This document shows positions 42,251 to 51,686 of a stretch of DNA of 64,000 nucleotides, piece by piece. The stretch spans positions 4,605,184 through 4,669,183 of the forward strand of contig NC_012669.1 of NCBI RefSeq assembly GCF_000023105.1, read 5' to 3'. This DNA comes from Beutenbergia cavernae DSM 12333 (GTDB lineage Bacteria > Actinomycetota > Actinomycetes > Actinomycetales > Beutenbergiaceae). The notes beneath the pieces were generated by a model. The model was not told the origin of the DNA. It was given only the letters and a program-made list of their open reading frames with translations, and ran no database searches. The translations under genes and the position numbers were made by a program. Within the stretch, counting starts at the first letter, position 1. The number at the start of each line of letters is the position of its first letter.

Positions 42251-45200
42251 CAGTCACGACCACGCCCAGCAAGGCGCCCGTGCCCCGCAGGCGTGGGCTC
42301 GCGGGCTCCGCCGCCGTCATGTTCTCCGGCACGTTCGTCTCCCGGATCCTCGGGCTGATCCGCAACATGGTGCTCGTCGCGGCGATCGCGGCGACGGGCG
42401 GCGCGGCCGACGCGTTCGCCGTCGCGAACACGCTGCCCAACACGATCTACATGCTGCTCGCCGGCGGTGTCCTCAACGCGATCCTCGTGCCGCAGATCGT
42501 GCGGGCGATGAAGCGGGCCGACGGCGGCCAGGACTACGTCAACCGGCTCCTCACCGTGGCCGGCACCGGCCTGTTCGTGCTGACGGTCGGGCTGACGGCG
42601 GCGTCCGCGCTGCTCGTCACGATGTACGGCTCGAGGCTCGACGCCGCGTGGTTGCCGATCGCGTTCGCGTTCGCCCTGTGGTGCGTCCCCCAGCTGTTCT
42701 TCTACGGGATGTACACCCTGCTGGGGCAGGTGCTCAACGCCCGGTCGAGCTTCGGGCCGTACATGTGGGCGCCGGCGGTCAACAACATCATCGCGATCGC
42801 CGGGCTCGTGGTGTACATCGTGATGTTCGGGAGCACAGACCCGGGATCCGCTGCGTCCGGGTGGACGGCCGAGCAGACCATGGTGCTCGCGGGCTCGGCC
42901 ACGCTCGGGGTCGCCGCGCAGGCGCTCGTGCTCATCGTCCCGCTGTGGCGGAGCGGGTTCCGCTGGCGTCCGGCCTGGGGCTTCAGCGGCCTCGGCACGG
43001 CCAGCCGGGTCGCGATGTGGGCGTTCGGAGCCCTGGCCGTGGGTCAGCTCGGCTTCCTCGCGGTCTCGAACGTCGCGGCGGCGGCGTCCGGCGCGGCCGG
43101 CGGCGCGGGCGGCATCGCCGGCAACGCGGCGTACCAGAACGCGTTCCTCATCTTCATGCTGCCGCAGTCGCTCATCACGGTGTCGCTCGTGACGGCGCTG
43201 TTCACCCGGGTGTCCGACGCCGCCGCGGACAAGGACACGACGGCGGTGCGCGCCGACATGTCGCTCGGCATCCGCACGGTCGGCGTGTTCACGGTGTTCG
43301 CGACGGGCGCGCTGATCACGCTCGCGGTGCCGGTGGTCGGCGTCATCACCGGTGGGTCCGCCCAACCGGCGGAGGTCGACGCGATCGCGAATGTGCTCGT
43401 CGCGATGCTCGCGGGGCTCGCCGCGCTGGGCGTCTGGACGGTGTGCCAGCGGATCTACTACGCGTTCGAGGACGCGAAGTCGTTGTTCTGGATCCAGATC
43501 CCGATGGCGGCGATCGTCATCGCCGGGTCCGTCGCCTCGGCGATCGTGCTCGAGCCCGTGTGGTGGGTGGCGGGCGCCGGCGCCTCGATGGCGCTGTCGA
43601 ACATCGTCGGCGCGCTCATCGCGTACCTGGGCCTGCGCCGTCGACTCCCCAGCCTCGACGGCTCCCGCATCCTCATCACGCACCTGCGGCTCGTCATGGC
43701 GGCCGTGCCCGCGGCCGCCGTCGGGTGGGCGGTGCTGCACTTCGTCGGCGTGACGTCCGGCCTCGTCGGGTCGCTCCTGCGGGTCGTGGGCGTCGGGGCG
43801 CTCATGACGGCGATCTACCTCGTGCTGCTGCGCAAGCTCCGGGTCGACGAGCTCGACGTCCTCGTCAGCCGCATCCGGCCGCTCGTCGCACCGGTGCTCC
43901 GGCGGCTGCGTACCATGGCCGGAGTCGGTCTGACCCGGTTGGGCAAGGGAGGGATGTCGGTGAGCTCGAGCGCGGACGGCGTCCGGCGTGGCACCGTTCT
44001 CGCTGAGCGGTACGTCGTCACCGACCCGCTGCCCACCGAGGTCGACGGCGTCCGTCGCTGGCGGGGTCGCGACCAGATCCTGCAGCGCGACGTCGAGGTC
44101 GCGACGCTCCGCGGTCCCCGCATGCAGGACGCGCTCGATGCCGCGCGCCGGGCCGCGCTCGTCGAGGACCACCGCCTCGCCCGCATCCTGCGCGTCGGCA
44201 CGCAGGAGACCGAGGGCTACGTGGTCACGGAGGCGCGCCAGTTCCGCACCCTCACCGAGCTCGCGTGGCGTGACCCGCTCGACGTCGGCATCGCCCGCAG
44301 CCTCGTCGGCGAGCTCGCGAGCGCTCTCGAGGCCGCGAGGCGCCGCGGCGTGCACCACCAGGCCCTGCGACCCGGTGCCGTCGGGATCACCCCGGACGGC
44401 TCCGCGTTCCTCACCGGCCTCGGGTTCGACGCCGCCGCCGCAGGCACCCGCTCGCGCGACCCGCGCCTGACCGCCCGGACCGACGCCGTCGACCTCGTGC
44501 GCCTGCTGTACTTCGCGCTGACGGGCCGCTGGCCCGCCCCGACGCGGGCGCGGCTCGACCGCGCGGAGGCGTTCGACGTGGACCGGGCGGGGCTGCCCGC
44601 CGCTGACGCCGGGCACGACGGCACGGTGCCCCCCGGCCAGGTGCGCACCGGCGTCCCCGCCGACCTGGACGCGCTCTGCACGGAGACGCTCGGCGCTCAC
44701 GAGGACGGGCCGAACACGCCAGCGGAGCTCGTCCGCGACCTGGCTCCCTGGGGCCCGATCGAGCTGCCCGCCGTCCGGCCCGACGGCCCCGGTGCGGTGG
44801 GCGGCCCGGACACGCCGATCTGGGCGCCGACGACGGGCGCCGGTCCCGCTGCCGACGTCGCGTTCACGGCGATCGTCAAGGGCGACTCGGGTCCGGGCGT
44901 GGGCACGGCGTCCACGCCCGTGCGCGGGGTGCCGCGGATCAGGCCGGAGGAGCCCGAGGCGCCGTCAGCTCCCGCCTGGCAGGCGACCGGGGCCGGGGCT
45001 GCGCCGGGCCTCGCCGGCGCGGACGCGGCCGCCGCCGCGAGAGGCTCTGCCGACGTCGGCGCCGCGAGCGTGGCCGCCGATCGCACCGCGACCGGCGCCG
45101 CGAGCGTGGCCGCTGGTGCGACGGCCGTCGCGGCCGCTGGTACGGGTGCCGCTGGTGTCGGTGCGGCGGCTGGTGCTGGTGCAGCCCGAGCTGGAGCAGT

Positions 45201-47205
45201 CACTGCCGCCGGCGCGGCTGCCGGTGCCGGCGCGGCTGCCGGTGCCGGCGCGGCGACGGGCGCCGCGGTCGTCCGGGCCGCCTCGGCGGGCGCCACGGCG
45301 AGCGGGCCGACGTTCTGGCAACGGGTCACCGGCTTCTTCCGCAGGCTCGACCGGGTGATCCCCGCGGCCCCACCAGAGCCGCACACCCCGGCGGCACGCG
45401 CGAACCCGCCGGCGCTGCCCCCGGGTTCGCCGGTCGCCCCGCCCGGATCGTCTCCGGTCGCGCCGACGGCGTCACTGCCGGTCGCGCCGCCCGGGTCACC
45501 GCCCGTCACGTTCGCGCCCGTGCCGCCCGGCACCGGCCCCGGCGACGCCCCGATCTCGGTCGCGGGGACCGCGCCGACCGAGCACGCCGCGTTCGCCCCG
45601 CCGGCCGCCCCGGGCTGGGCGCCCGTCGCCGCCGGAGCCGCTGCCGCTGCCGCTGCCGGCACCGCAGCCTCCGACGAGAACGGTCCAGCCCTCGAGGCCG
45701 ACGAGGACGCGGGTGAGGACGACCTGGAGGTCACGCGCACCCGACGGCCTCCGCGGGACGAGAGCGCGGCGACCGCCGTCGAGCACGAACCGGCCGATGA
45801 GGACATGGCGCCCGACGACGCGGCGATCCACGCGCCCGGCGACGAGACGGGCACCGACGACGAGTCGGACGACGAGCACGCGGCCGAGCCCGCGGCGGAG
45901 TCGACCTCGGTCCTGAGCGCCGCCGCACCGTTGCGGGTGGACCGCCCGGGTGCCGAGGTCCGGGAGCACGTCACGCCCGCGCCGAACCATCCGCCGCGCC
46001 GGGACCCCGCCGAGTGGACGGTCCAGGAACCCCCGTCGGATCCGGCCACCGTGACGTTCGACGCGATCATGGACCGCGCCCCGTCCGCGGACGAGCACCA
46101 CACCGCCCGGCACCCCACCATCGAGTCCGCCGGGGCGGGCGCGGCGCTCGGGGCAGCCGTCGGCGGAGCCGCGGAGGGCATCGCCAGCGCGGCGCGCTCC
46201 GTGGCCGACGGCGCCACCAGGGTCTGGTCGCGCCTCACCACGCCGTCCCGTCCGGACGACGCGTCGCAGGCCCCGCCGCCGGACCAGGCGCGGACGTCCG
46301 CCGCCCCTGAGCGCACGCACCCCACCCGCCCGAAGCCCGACCGCACGCAGCCCACGCGGCCGCAGTCCGGCGGCGCCGCTCACCCGTCAGCGGGCGGGCC
46401 GACCCGCCCGCACCCGACCGCGCCGGCCCGCACGTCGATCCGCACCGCGGGTCACGGCCAGGCGACGCCTCCCGGCCGACCCCTGCGTGCGCCGTCGCGC
46501 CCCGCACCCGAGCCGAGCGAGGACTCGGTGGACGCCGAGCAGCACACGCTCTCGCGCACGCGGTTCAACCCCACCCCGATCGTCCTGACGCTCGTCGTGG
46601 TCGCGATCGTCGTGGTGCTGGTCCTCGCGGTCCGGTCCCTCGTCATGGCCGGAGGCGGCGGCGACCCGGGAACGGCGCCCGAGCCGACAGTCGTCCCGAC
46701 GCAGGACGCCGGCGCCACCGGGGAGGCCGAGGAGGAGGCGCCTCCGGCGGACGACGACGGCGGCGGCGGCGAGGCTGTTGCGCCGGTGATCGCGTCGGTC
46801 ACCTCGCTCGACCCGTCCAGCGGCCAGGGCGACAACGCGGACCAGGCGCCCCTCGCCGTCGACGGCGACCCGGCCACGTCGTGGAACTCCCTCTCCTACG
46901 ACAGCCCGACGTACGGCATGAAGGACGGCCTCGGCTTCGCCGTCGTCCTCGAGGGCCCCGCCCGCGTCTCGGCGGTCACGCTCGTCGTCAACGGCAGCGG
47001 CGGCCGGGTCGAGGTGCGCCGGACGACGGCGGAGGTCCCGTCGGGCGGGGAGCTCCTCGCGTCCGGTGCGATGTCGTCCTCCACGCGGCTCGAGTTCGAG
47101 GAACCGGCGGATCTCGACACGCTCGTGCTCTGGTTCCCGGAGCTCCCGCAGTCCGCGGCCGACGGCCGCAACCGCATCGAGCTGGCCGAGATCACACTCG
47201 AGTAG
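42247..47205 (+). CDS. murJ: MurJ lipid II flippase fused to pseudokinase and extracellular sugar-binding-like domain
   Basis: A 1652-residue membrane protein. Residues 1-~560 are the MurJ/MviN flippase (ASAVMFSGTFVSRILGLIRN-like opening, NTLPNTIYMLLAGGVLNAILVP, ~14 helices). Residues ~575-830 form a kinase-like domain (GTVLAERYVVTDPLPTEVDG, LVGELASALEAARRRGVHHQAL) without the catalytic HRD and DFG motifs. A ~600-residue Ala/Pro-rich disordered linker follows. A transmembrane helix lies at ~1443-1465, then a C-terminal galactose-binding-like domain (LAVDGDPATSWNSLSYDSP). This is the architecture of mycobacterial MviN, whose pseudokinase recruits FhaA. An internal AAGGGAGG ahead of Met570 (43954) could allow separate translation of the kinase part. 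The 3' end overlaps the convergent gene by 14 bp. Confidence 0.93.
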   Translation: MTVTTTPSKAPVPRRRGLAGSAAVMFSGTFVSRILGLIRNMVLVAAIAATGGAADAFAVANTLPNTIYMLLAGGVLNAILVPQIVRAMKRADGGQDYVNRLLTVAGTGLFVLTVGLTAASALLVTMYGSRLDAAWLPIAFAFALWCVPQLFFYGMYTLLGQVLNARSSFGPYMWAPAVNNIIAIAGLVVYIVMFGSTDPGSAASGWTAEQTMVLAGSATLGVAAQALVLIVPLWRSGFRWRPAWGFSGLGTASRVAMWAFGALAVGQLGFLAVSNVAAAASGAAGGAGGIAGNAAYQNAFLIFMLPQSLITVSLVTALFTRVSDAAADKDTTAVRADMSLGIRTVGVFTVFATGALITLAVPVVGVITGGSAQPAEVDAIANVLVAMLAGLAALGVWTVCQRIYYAFEDAKSLFWIQIPMAAIVIAGSVASAIVLEPVWWVAGAGASMALSNIVGALIAYLGLRRRLPSLDGSRILITHLRLVMAAVPAAAVGWAVLHFVGVTSGLVGSLLRVVGVGALMTAIYLVLLRKLRVDELDVLVSRIRPLVAPVLRRLRTMAGVGLTRLGKGGMSVSSSADGVRRGTVLAERYVVTDPLPTEVDGVRRWRGRDQILQRDVEVATLRGPRMQDALDAARRAALVEDHRLARILRVGTQETEGYVVTEARQFRTLTELAWRDPLDVGIARSLVGELASALEAARRRGVHHQALRPGAVGITPDGSAFLTGLGFDAAAAGTRSRDPRLTARTDAVDLVRLLYFALTGRWPAPTRARLDRAEAFDVDRAGLPAADAGHDGTVPPGQVRTGVPADLDALCTETLGAHEDGPNTPAELVRDLAPWGPIELPAVRPDGPGAVGGPDTPIWAPTTGAGPAADVAFTAIVKGDSGPGVGTASTPVRGVPRIRPEEPEAPSAPAWQATGAGAAPGLAGADAAAAARGSADVGAASVAADRTATGAASVAAGATAVAAAGTGAAGVGAAAGAGAARAGAVTAAGAAAGAGAAAGAGAATGAAVVRAASAGATASGPTFWQRVTGFFRRLDRVIPAAPPEPHTPAARANPPALPPGSPVAPPGSSPVAPTASLPVAPPGSPPVTFAPVPPGTGPGDAPISVAGTAPTEHAAFAPPAAPGWAPVAAGAAAAAAAGTAASDENGPALEADEDAGEDDLEVTRTRRPPRDESAATAVEHEPADEDMAPDDAAIHAPGDETGTDDESDDEHAAEPAAESTSVLSAAAPLRVDRPGAEVREHVTPAPNHPPRRDPAEWTVQEPPSDPATVTFDAIMDRAPSADEHHTARHPTIESAGAGAALGAAVGGAAEGIASAARSVADGATRVWSRLTTPSRPDDASQAPPPDQARTSAAPERTHPTRPKPDRTQPTRPQSGGAAHPSAGGPTRPHPTAPARTSIRTAGHGQATPPGRPLRAPSRPAPEPSEDSVDAEQHTLSRTRFNPTPIVLTLVVVAIVVVLVLAVRSLVMAGGGGDPGTAPEPTVVPTQDAGATGEAEEEAPPADDDGGGGEAVAPVIASVTSLDPSSGQGDNADQAPLAVDGDPATSWNSLSYDSPTYGMKDGLGFAVVLEGPARVSAVTLVVNGSGGRVEVRRTTAEVPSGGELLASGAMSSSTRLEFEEPADLDTLVLWFPELPQSAADGRNRIELAEITLE

Positions 47206-47776
47206 ATCGCAGGTACGCCTTGCCGCGAGGGGACAGCCGGTAGCCCACCTCGAGACTGAGCGTGAGGCCGAGGTTCTTGAGCTTGCGCACGTCCACCTTG
47301 AACGGATCGCGCTCGCGCCCGAGCATCGCCGCCAGGTCGGGCGCGCGGCGCGCCGGGTGCGCGGCGATCAGCGTGAGCGTCTGCCGCGTCCACGGACCGT
47401 GCGAGCTCGCCCGGTCGAGACGGTCGAGGCGGCGGTCGATCTCGGCGACGTCCGCGTCGGTGAGGCCGTCGGACGCCGCCAGGACGTCCCGCTCGTCGGG
47501 CTCCGGGTCGGCGTGGAACGCCACCCGGTACACGGGCAGGTCCGGGGCTCCGCGCAGGTCCGCGACCAGCTCGGGCGCGTCGGCGTATCCCGCCAGCCGG
47601 GCGTCGTCGTCGCCGATCCGCGTGACGTCCACCACGCCGACGTCGTCGACGACGATCCGCCCCACCGCCGTGCGGTACCGGTGCCCGGCGACGGCCTGCA
47701 CCCGCCGCCACCTGCGGAACGTGACGGTGACGGCGCCACTCCGGACGCCGTCGGCGAACCTCGTCTCGAACAGCAC
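47192..47776 (-). CDS. Hypothetical protein, 194 residues
   Basis: I do not recognise the family. The N-terminal half has short strands ([21 protein letters not shown] and VGVVDVTRI) resembling an ASCH/PUA-like fold. The C-terminal half is helical and basic and includes [20 protein letters not shown] and [21 protein letters not shown], a winged-helix-like segment. An RNA- or DNA-binding role is possible. GTG 47776 is chosen because TACCGT ends 6 nt upstream and there is no ribosome-binding site, the leaderless pattern seen elsewhere. The frame is open to 47842. It occupies the place where many actinobacteria have sigM, and its 3' end overlaps murJ by 14 bp. Confidence 0.7.
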   Translation of the reverse strand: MLFETRFADGVRSGAVTVTFRRWRRVQAVAGHRYRTAVGRIVVDDVGVVDVTRIGDDDARLAGYADAPELVADLRGAPDLPVYRVAFHADPEPDERDVLAASDGLTDADVAEIDRRLDRLDRASSHGPWTRQTLTLIAAHPARRAPDLAAMLGRERDPFKVDVRKLKNLGLTLSLEVGYRLSPRGKAYLRSTRV

Positions 47777-47782
47777 GCCGCC

Positions 47783-47788
47783 ACGGTA
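47783..47788 (-). promoter_or_regulatory. -10 element of the hypothetical gene, leaderless
   Basis: TACCGT on the minus strand ends 6 nt before the GTG at 47776. No good -35 is visible. Confidence 0.4.
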
Positions 47789-47836
47789 GCCGTGACCACG
47801 CCGCTCGGCCTGGGCGTCGCGGGAACATCCGCGGCC

Positions 47837-47842
47837 TATCAT
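47837..47842 (+). promoter_or_regulatory. -10 element of trxB
   Basis: TATCAT is a close match to TATAAT and would start transcription near 47849, giving a leader of about 35 nt. No convincing -35 is present. Confidence 0.45.
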
Positions 47843-47883
47843 CGGTTGCTCAGGACGTCATGTCGGACACACGAAGGACAGCC

Positions 47884-48918
47884 ATGCCGCAGGACGCGCA
47901 GGTCCGCGAAGTCATCATCGTCGGCTCCGGTCCCGCGGGGTACACCGCCGCCGTCTACGCCGCGCGGGCGGATCTCCGTCCGCTCGTGTTCGCGGGGTCG
48001 GTCACCGCCGGCGGGGCGCTCATGAACACCACCGACGTCGAGAACTTCCCCGGGTTCCCCGACGGCGTCCTCGGCCCGGAGCTCATGGAGAAGTTGAGCG
48101 CGCAGGCCGAACGGTTCGGCGCGGAGATCGTCTACGACGACATCGAGTCCGTCGACCTCGCCGGCGAGATCAAGACCGTCACGAACGCCGACGGCGAGAC
48201 GTTCCGTGCGCGGTCGGTCATCCTCGCGACCGGCTCCGCCTACAAGGAGCTCGGGCTGCCCGAGGAGAAGCGGCTCTCGGGCCGCGGGATCAGCTGGTGC
48301 GCCACGTGCGACGGGTTCTTCTTCCGCGACCAGCACATCGTCGTCGTCGGCGGCGGAGACTCCGCGATGGAGGAGGCGACGTTCCTCACACGGTTCGCGT
48401 CGAAGGTGACCCTCGTGCACCGGCGTGGCGAGCTCCGCGCGTCGAAGATCATGGCCGCGCGGGCCGAGGCCGACCCGAAGATCGAGTTCGCCTGGCACAG
48501 CGAGGTCGCGGCGATCCACGGCGACGACAAGGTCACGGGCGTGCGTCTGCGCGACACCAGGACCGGCGAGGAGCGCGAGCTCGACGCCACCGGCGTCTTC
48601 GTGGCCATCGGTCACCTGCCTCGCACCGAGCTGGTGAGCGGGCAGATCGACCTCAACGCCGAGGGGTACATCGAGGTCACGCACCCGACCACGGCCACCA
48701 ACCTGCCGGGCGTGTTCGCGGCGGGCGACGCCGTCGACCACATCTACCGTCAGGCCATCACCGCCGCCGGGACCGGGTGCGCAGCCGCGCTCGACGCCGA
48801 GCGGTACCTGGCAGCGCTCGGCGAGGCCGGCGACCCTGACCGGGACGCTGCCCAGACCCCCGACCCCGACGGGCACGTCGTCGCGGCCGATGCCACCCCG
48901 GCAGTCGTCGTAGGCTGA
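47884..48918 (+). CDS. trxB: Thioredoxin-disulfide reductase
   Basis: A 344-residue FAD/NADPH enzyme that reduces thioredoxin. It has the FAD-binding [18 protein letters not shown], the redox-active CATC in [12 protein letters not shown], the NADPH-binding [12 protein letters not shown] and the C-terminal FAD motif [22 protein letters not shown] ~25-residue C-terminal extension ([13 protein letters not shown]) is unusual for the family and probably disordered. ATG 47884 has GAAGGAC upstream; the in-frame ATG at 47860 has none. trxA follows 34 bp later. Confidence 0.96.
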   Translation: MPQDAQVREVIIVGSGPAGYTAAVYAARADLRPLVFAGSVTAGGALMNTTDVENFPGFPDGVLGPELMEKLSAQAERFGAEIVYDDIESVDLAGEIKTVTNADGETFRARSVILATGSAYKELGLPEEKRLSGRGISWCATCDGFFFRDQHIVVVGGGDSAMEEATFLTRFASKVTLVHRRGELRASKIMAARAEADPKIEFAWHSEVAAIHGDDKVTGVRLRDTRTGEERELDATGVFVAIGHLPRTELVSGQIDLNAEGYIEVTHPTTATNLPGVFAAGDAVDHIYRQAITAAGTGCAAALDAERYLAALGEAGDPDRDAAQTPDPDGHVVAADATPAVVVG

Positions 48919-48952
48919 CCCGACGAAGTCACGCAGCACCACGGGAGTTTCG

Positions 48953-49282
48953 ATGAGCACGGTCACCGCTGTCACGGACGACACCTTCGCGACGGACGTC
49001 CTCCAGGCCGACGGCGTCGTCCTGGTCGATTTCTGGGCGCCCTGGTGCGGGCCGTGCCGTCAGGTCGCGCCGGTCCTCGAGGACATCGCGAACGAGCTCG
49101 ACGGGCAGGTCACCGTCGTCAAGGTCAACACCGACGAGAACCCGTCGACGACGGCCGCGTACGGCATCGTGTCGATCCCCACGCTCAACGTGTACTCCGG
49201 CGGTGAGCTCGTGAAGTCGCTCGTCGGCGCGCGCCCCAAGAAGGCGATCCTCGCCGAGCTGGAGCAGCTGCTCCCCGCCTGA
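48953..49282 (+). CDS. trxA: Thioredoxin
   Basis: A 109-residue thioredoxin with the active site WAPWCGPCRQVAPVLE (Cys ~32 and ~35) and the cis-Pro loop IVSIPTLNVYSGGE. It is the electron donor for ribonucleotide reductase and protein disulfides. The start ATG has a GGGAGTTTCG leader. It is paired with trxB, as at the origin-proximal trxB2-trxC locus of M. tuberculosis. Confidence 0.96.
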   Translation: MSTVTAVTDDTFATDVLQADGVVLVDFWAPWCGPCRQVAPVLEDIANELDGQVTVVKVNTDENPSTTAAYGIVSIPTLNVYSGGELVKSLVGARPKKAILAELEQLLPA

Positions 49283-49300
49283 CGGCCCGTCCTGGGCACG

Positions 49301-49319
49301 GGGTCGGAGCTGCCGACCC
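49301..49319 (+). terminator. Small hairpin after trxA
   Basis: GGGTCGG (49301-49307) pairs with CCGACCC (49313-49319) around AGCTG, 19 bp past the trxA stop. There is no U-tract, so this is a weak candidate. Confidence 0.35.
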
Positions 49320-49429
49320 GCGCCCGCCTTGACCAGTTCTTTCCGCGCGCCGTGCCAGACTCGACGCGGCGACCGCGCGCCGTCCGGCCTCGCGGCGCCA
49401 CGGCCCGCGCAGGCGAGGAGGTGGATGAC

Positions 49430-50746
49430 GTGTCCGACGATCCCCAGGTGAGCACGCCCGCCGCGGGCACGCGCCTCGACCCGTGGCACGGCTCCTACGC
49501 CGCCCGCACGCGCGGCATGCGCGCCTCGGAGATCCGGGCGCTGTTCTCCGTCGCGAACCGGCCCGAGGTGGTCTCGCTCGCCGGCGGCATGCCGAACATC
49601 GCTGGCCTCCCGATGGACCGGATCGCCGAGGAGACGCAGCGGCTGCTCGCCGAGCGGGGCGCCGTCGCCCTGCAGTACGGCTCCGGGCAGGGCGAGCCCG
49701 GCCTGCGCGAGCAGATCACCGAGGTCATGGCGCTGGAGGGGATGAACGCGCATCCCGACGACGTCGTCGTCACCACCGGCTCCCAGCAAGCCCTCGACCT
49801 CGTGGCGCGGATCTTCCTCGACCCCGGTGACGTCGTCGTCGCGGAAGCCCCCAGCTACGTCGGAGCGCTCGGCGTGTTCCGGGCGTACGAGGCCGACGTC
49901 GTGCACACCCCGATGGACGCGGACGGGCTCGTGCCGGACGCCCTCGACGCGACGCTCACGCGCCTCGCCGCCGAGGGGCGCCGTGCGAAGTTCCTGTACA
50001 CGGTGCCGAACTTCCACAACCCGGCCGGCGTGACGCTCTCCGCCGAGCGGCGCCCGCGGATCGTCGAGATCGCCCGACGCCACGGCGTGCTCATCCTCGA
50101 GGACAACCCGTACGGGCTGCTCGGCTTCGACTCCGACCCGCTGCCCGCCCTCGCCTCGCTCGCCCCCGAGGGCGTAGTCTACCTCGGGTCGTTCTCGAAG
50201 ACGTTCGCGCCCGGGTACCGCGTCGGCTGGGCGCTCGCTCCGCACGCCGTCCGCGACCGGCTCGTCCTCGCCAGCGAGTCGTCGATCCTCTGCCCCTCCA
50301 TGATGAGCCAGCTGTCCATCGCGACGTACCTGTCGACGTCGGACTGGCGCGGCCAGATCAAGTCCTACCGGCAGATGTACGCGGAGCGGCGCGACGCGAT
50401 GGTCGCCGCGCTCGCCGAGCACCTCCCGGACTGCACGTGGACGACGCCGGACGGCGGCTTCTACACGTGGCTGCGGCTGCCCGACGGGCTCGACGCGCGG
50501 GAGATGCTGCCGCGTGCCGTCACCGCCCTCGTGGCCTACGTGCCCGGGACGGCGTTCTACGCCGACGGCTCGGGCGCCGACCACATGCGCCTGTCGTACT
50601 GCTACCCGACGCCGGAGCGGATCACCGAGGGCGTGCGGCGGCTGGCCGGCGTCGTCTCCGCGGAGCAGGAGCTCGTCACGATGTTCGGCACGTCCGACGC
50701 CCGCGGCGGCCGCACCCTCGACGCTCCCGGCCCCGAGCAACCGTGA
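49430..50746 (+). CDS. PLP-dependent aminotransferase (class I/II, 2-aminoadipate-transaminase-like)
   Basis: A 438-residue fold-type I aminotransferase. Segments are EVVSLAGGMPNIAGLP, LQYGSGQGEPGLREQI, TTGSQQALDLVARIF, YTVPNFHNPAGVTLS, EDNPYGLLGF, and the PLP lysine in YLGSFSKTFAPGYRVGW. These are typical of the LysN/ARO8-like family that also forms the C-terminal half of MocR regulators; no DNA-binding domain is present here. The frame is open to 49352, but GTG 49430 has GAGGAGG 8 nt upstream. The gene overlaps the following ligase by 4 bp, so the two may act together. Confidence 0.88.
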   Translation: MSDDPQVSTPAAGTRLDPWHGSYAARTRGMRASEIRALFSVANRPEVVSLAGGMPNIAGLPMDRIAEETQRLLAERGAVALQYGSGQGEPGLREQITEVMALEGMNAHPDDVVVTTGSQQALDLVARIFLDPGDVVVAEAPSYVGALGVFRAYEADVVHTPMDADGLVPDALDATLTRLAAEGRRAKFLYTVPNFHNPAGVTLSAERRPRIVEIARRHGVLILEDNPYGLLGFDSDPLPALASLAPEGVVYLGSFSKTFAPGYRVGWALAPHAVRDRLVLASESSILCPSMMSQLSIATYLSTSDWRGQIKSYRQMYAERRDAMVAALAEHLPDCTWTTPDGGFYTWLRLPDGLDAREMLPRAVTALVAYVPGTAFYADGSGADHMRLSYCYPTPERITEGVRRLAGVVSAEQELVTMFGTSDARGGRTLDAPGPEQP

Positions 50747-51684
50747 GCTTCGACGTCCTCGTCCTCGCGGGCGGTCTCTCGCACGAGCGGGACGTCTCCC
50801 TGCGGTCCGGGCGGCGCGTCGCCGAGGCGCTGCGTGACGCGGGCGTGAGTGCCGCCGTCCGCGACGTCGACGCCGACCTCCTCGCGTACCTCGACGACGC
50901 CCGCCCCGACGTCGTCTGGCCGCTGCTGCACGGCTCGACCGGGGAGGACGGCTCCATCCGGGACCTTCTCGAGCTCGTCGGGGTGCGCGCCGTCGGCACC
51001 GGCTCGGCCGGGTCCCGCATCGCGTGGGCCAAGCCCGTCGCGAAGACGGTGCTCGCACGTGCGGGGGTCGCCACGCCGGCCTCCGCGACGCTGCCGCAGA
51101 GCCTGTTCCGGGAGCTCGGCCCGCACGCAGTGCTCGGCCGCGTCCTCGACCGGCTGGGGCTCCCGCTCGTCGTGAAGCCGGCGTCGGGAGGGTCGGCGCT
51201 CGGCGTCTCGCTCGTGACCTCCGCGGAGGCGCTGCCGCAGGCGATGGTCTCGTGCTTCTCCTACGGGGACGTCGCCCTCATCGAGCAGGCGGTCACCGGC
51301 ACCGAGGTTGCCGTGAGCGTCGTCGATCTCGGCGATGGGCCGGTCGCGCTCCCGCCCGTGGAGATCGTCGTCGACGACGGACCGTACGACTTCGACGCGC
51401 GCTACAACGCCGGACGCACCGAGTACTTCACCCCGGCCCGGCTGCCGGCCGACCATCTGGCCGCGGCCTGCGCCGTCGCCGTCCGTGCTCATGACGTGCT
51501 GCGCCTGCGGCACCTCTCGCGGACGGACCTCGTGGTCGACGGCTACGGCGTGGCCTGGTTCCTCGAGGTGAACGTCGCGCCGGGGATGACCGAGACGTCG
51601 CTGTTCCCGCTGGCAGCAGCGGCGTCACCCACGCCGCTGCCCGAGCTGTACCGCGGGCTGGCCGACGTCGCCCGCCGCGGCTGA
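50743..51684 (+). CDS. D-alanine-D-alanine ligase-like ATP-grasp protein
   Basis: A 313-residue ATP-grasp ligase. The N-terminal domain shows VLVLAGGLSHERDVSLRSG and LLHGSTGEDGSIRDLLELVG. The ATP-grasp core has LPLVVKPASGGSALGVSLV, and the Mg2+-binding end is AWFLEVNVAPGMTETSLFP. Ddl makes the D-Ala-D-Ala dipeptide of peptidoglycan. The short length and coupling to an aminotransferase leave open a paralogue with another dipeptide product. The start GTG 50743 overlaps the aminotransferase stop. Its stop lies 2 bp from the stop of the convergent membrane gene. Confidence 0.85.
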   Translation: MSFDVLVLAGGLSHERDVSLRSGRRVAEALRDAGVSAAVRDVDADLLAYLDDARPDVVWPLLHGSTGEDGSIRDLLELVGVRAVGTGSAGSRIAWAKPVAKTVLARAGVATPASATLPQSLFRELGPHAVLGRVLDRLGLPLVVKPASGGSALGVSLVTSAEALPQAMVSCFSYGDVALIEQAVTGTEVAVSVVDLGDGPVALPPVEIVVDDGPYDFDARYNAGRTEYFTPARLPADHLAAACAVAVRAHDVLRLRHLSRTDLVVDGYGVAWFLEVNVAPGMTETSLFPLAAAASPTPLPELYRGLADVARRG

Positions 51685-51686
51685 CG

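Noticed and set aside
40603..44700. A 1365-codon open frame on the minus strand
   Set aside because: It is antisense to DUF6049 and MurJ-pseudokinase, encodes His/Arg/Asp-rich low-complexity sequence and has no domain or ribosome-binding site. It is a by-product of extreme GC at third positions.
42247..47205. Splitting the frame into murJ and a separate kinase gene at 43954
   Set aside because: There is no stop codon between them, and the fused layout matches mycobacterial MviN. The internal start is kept only as a finding.
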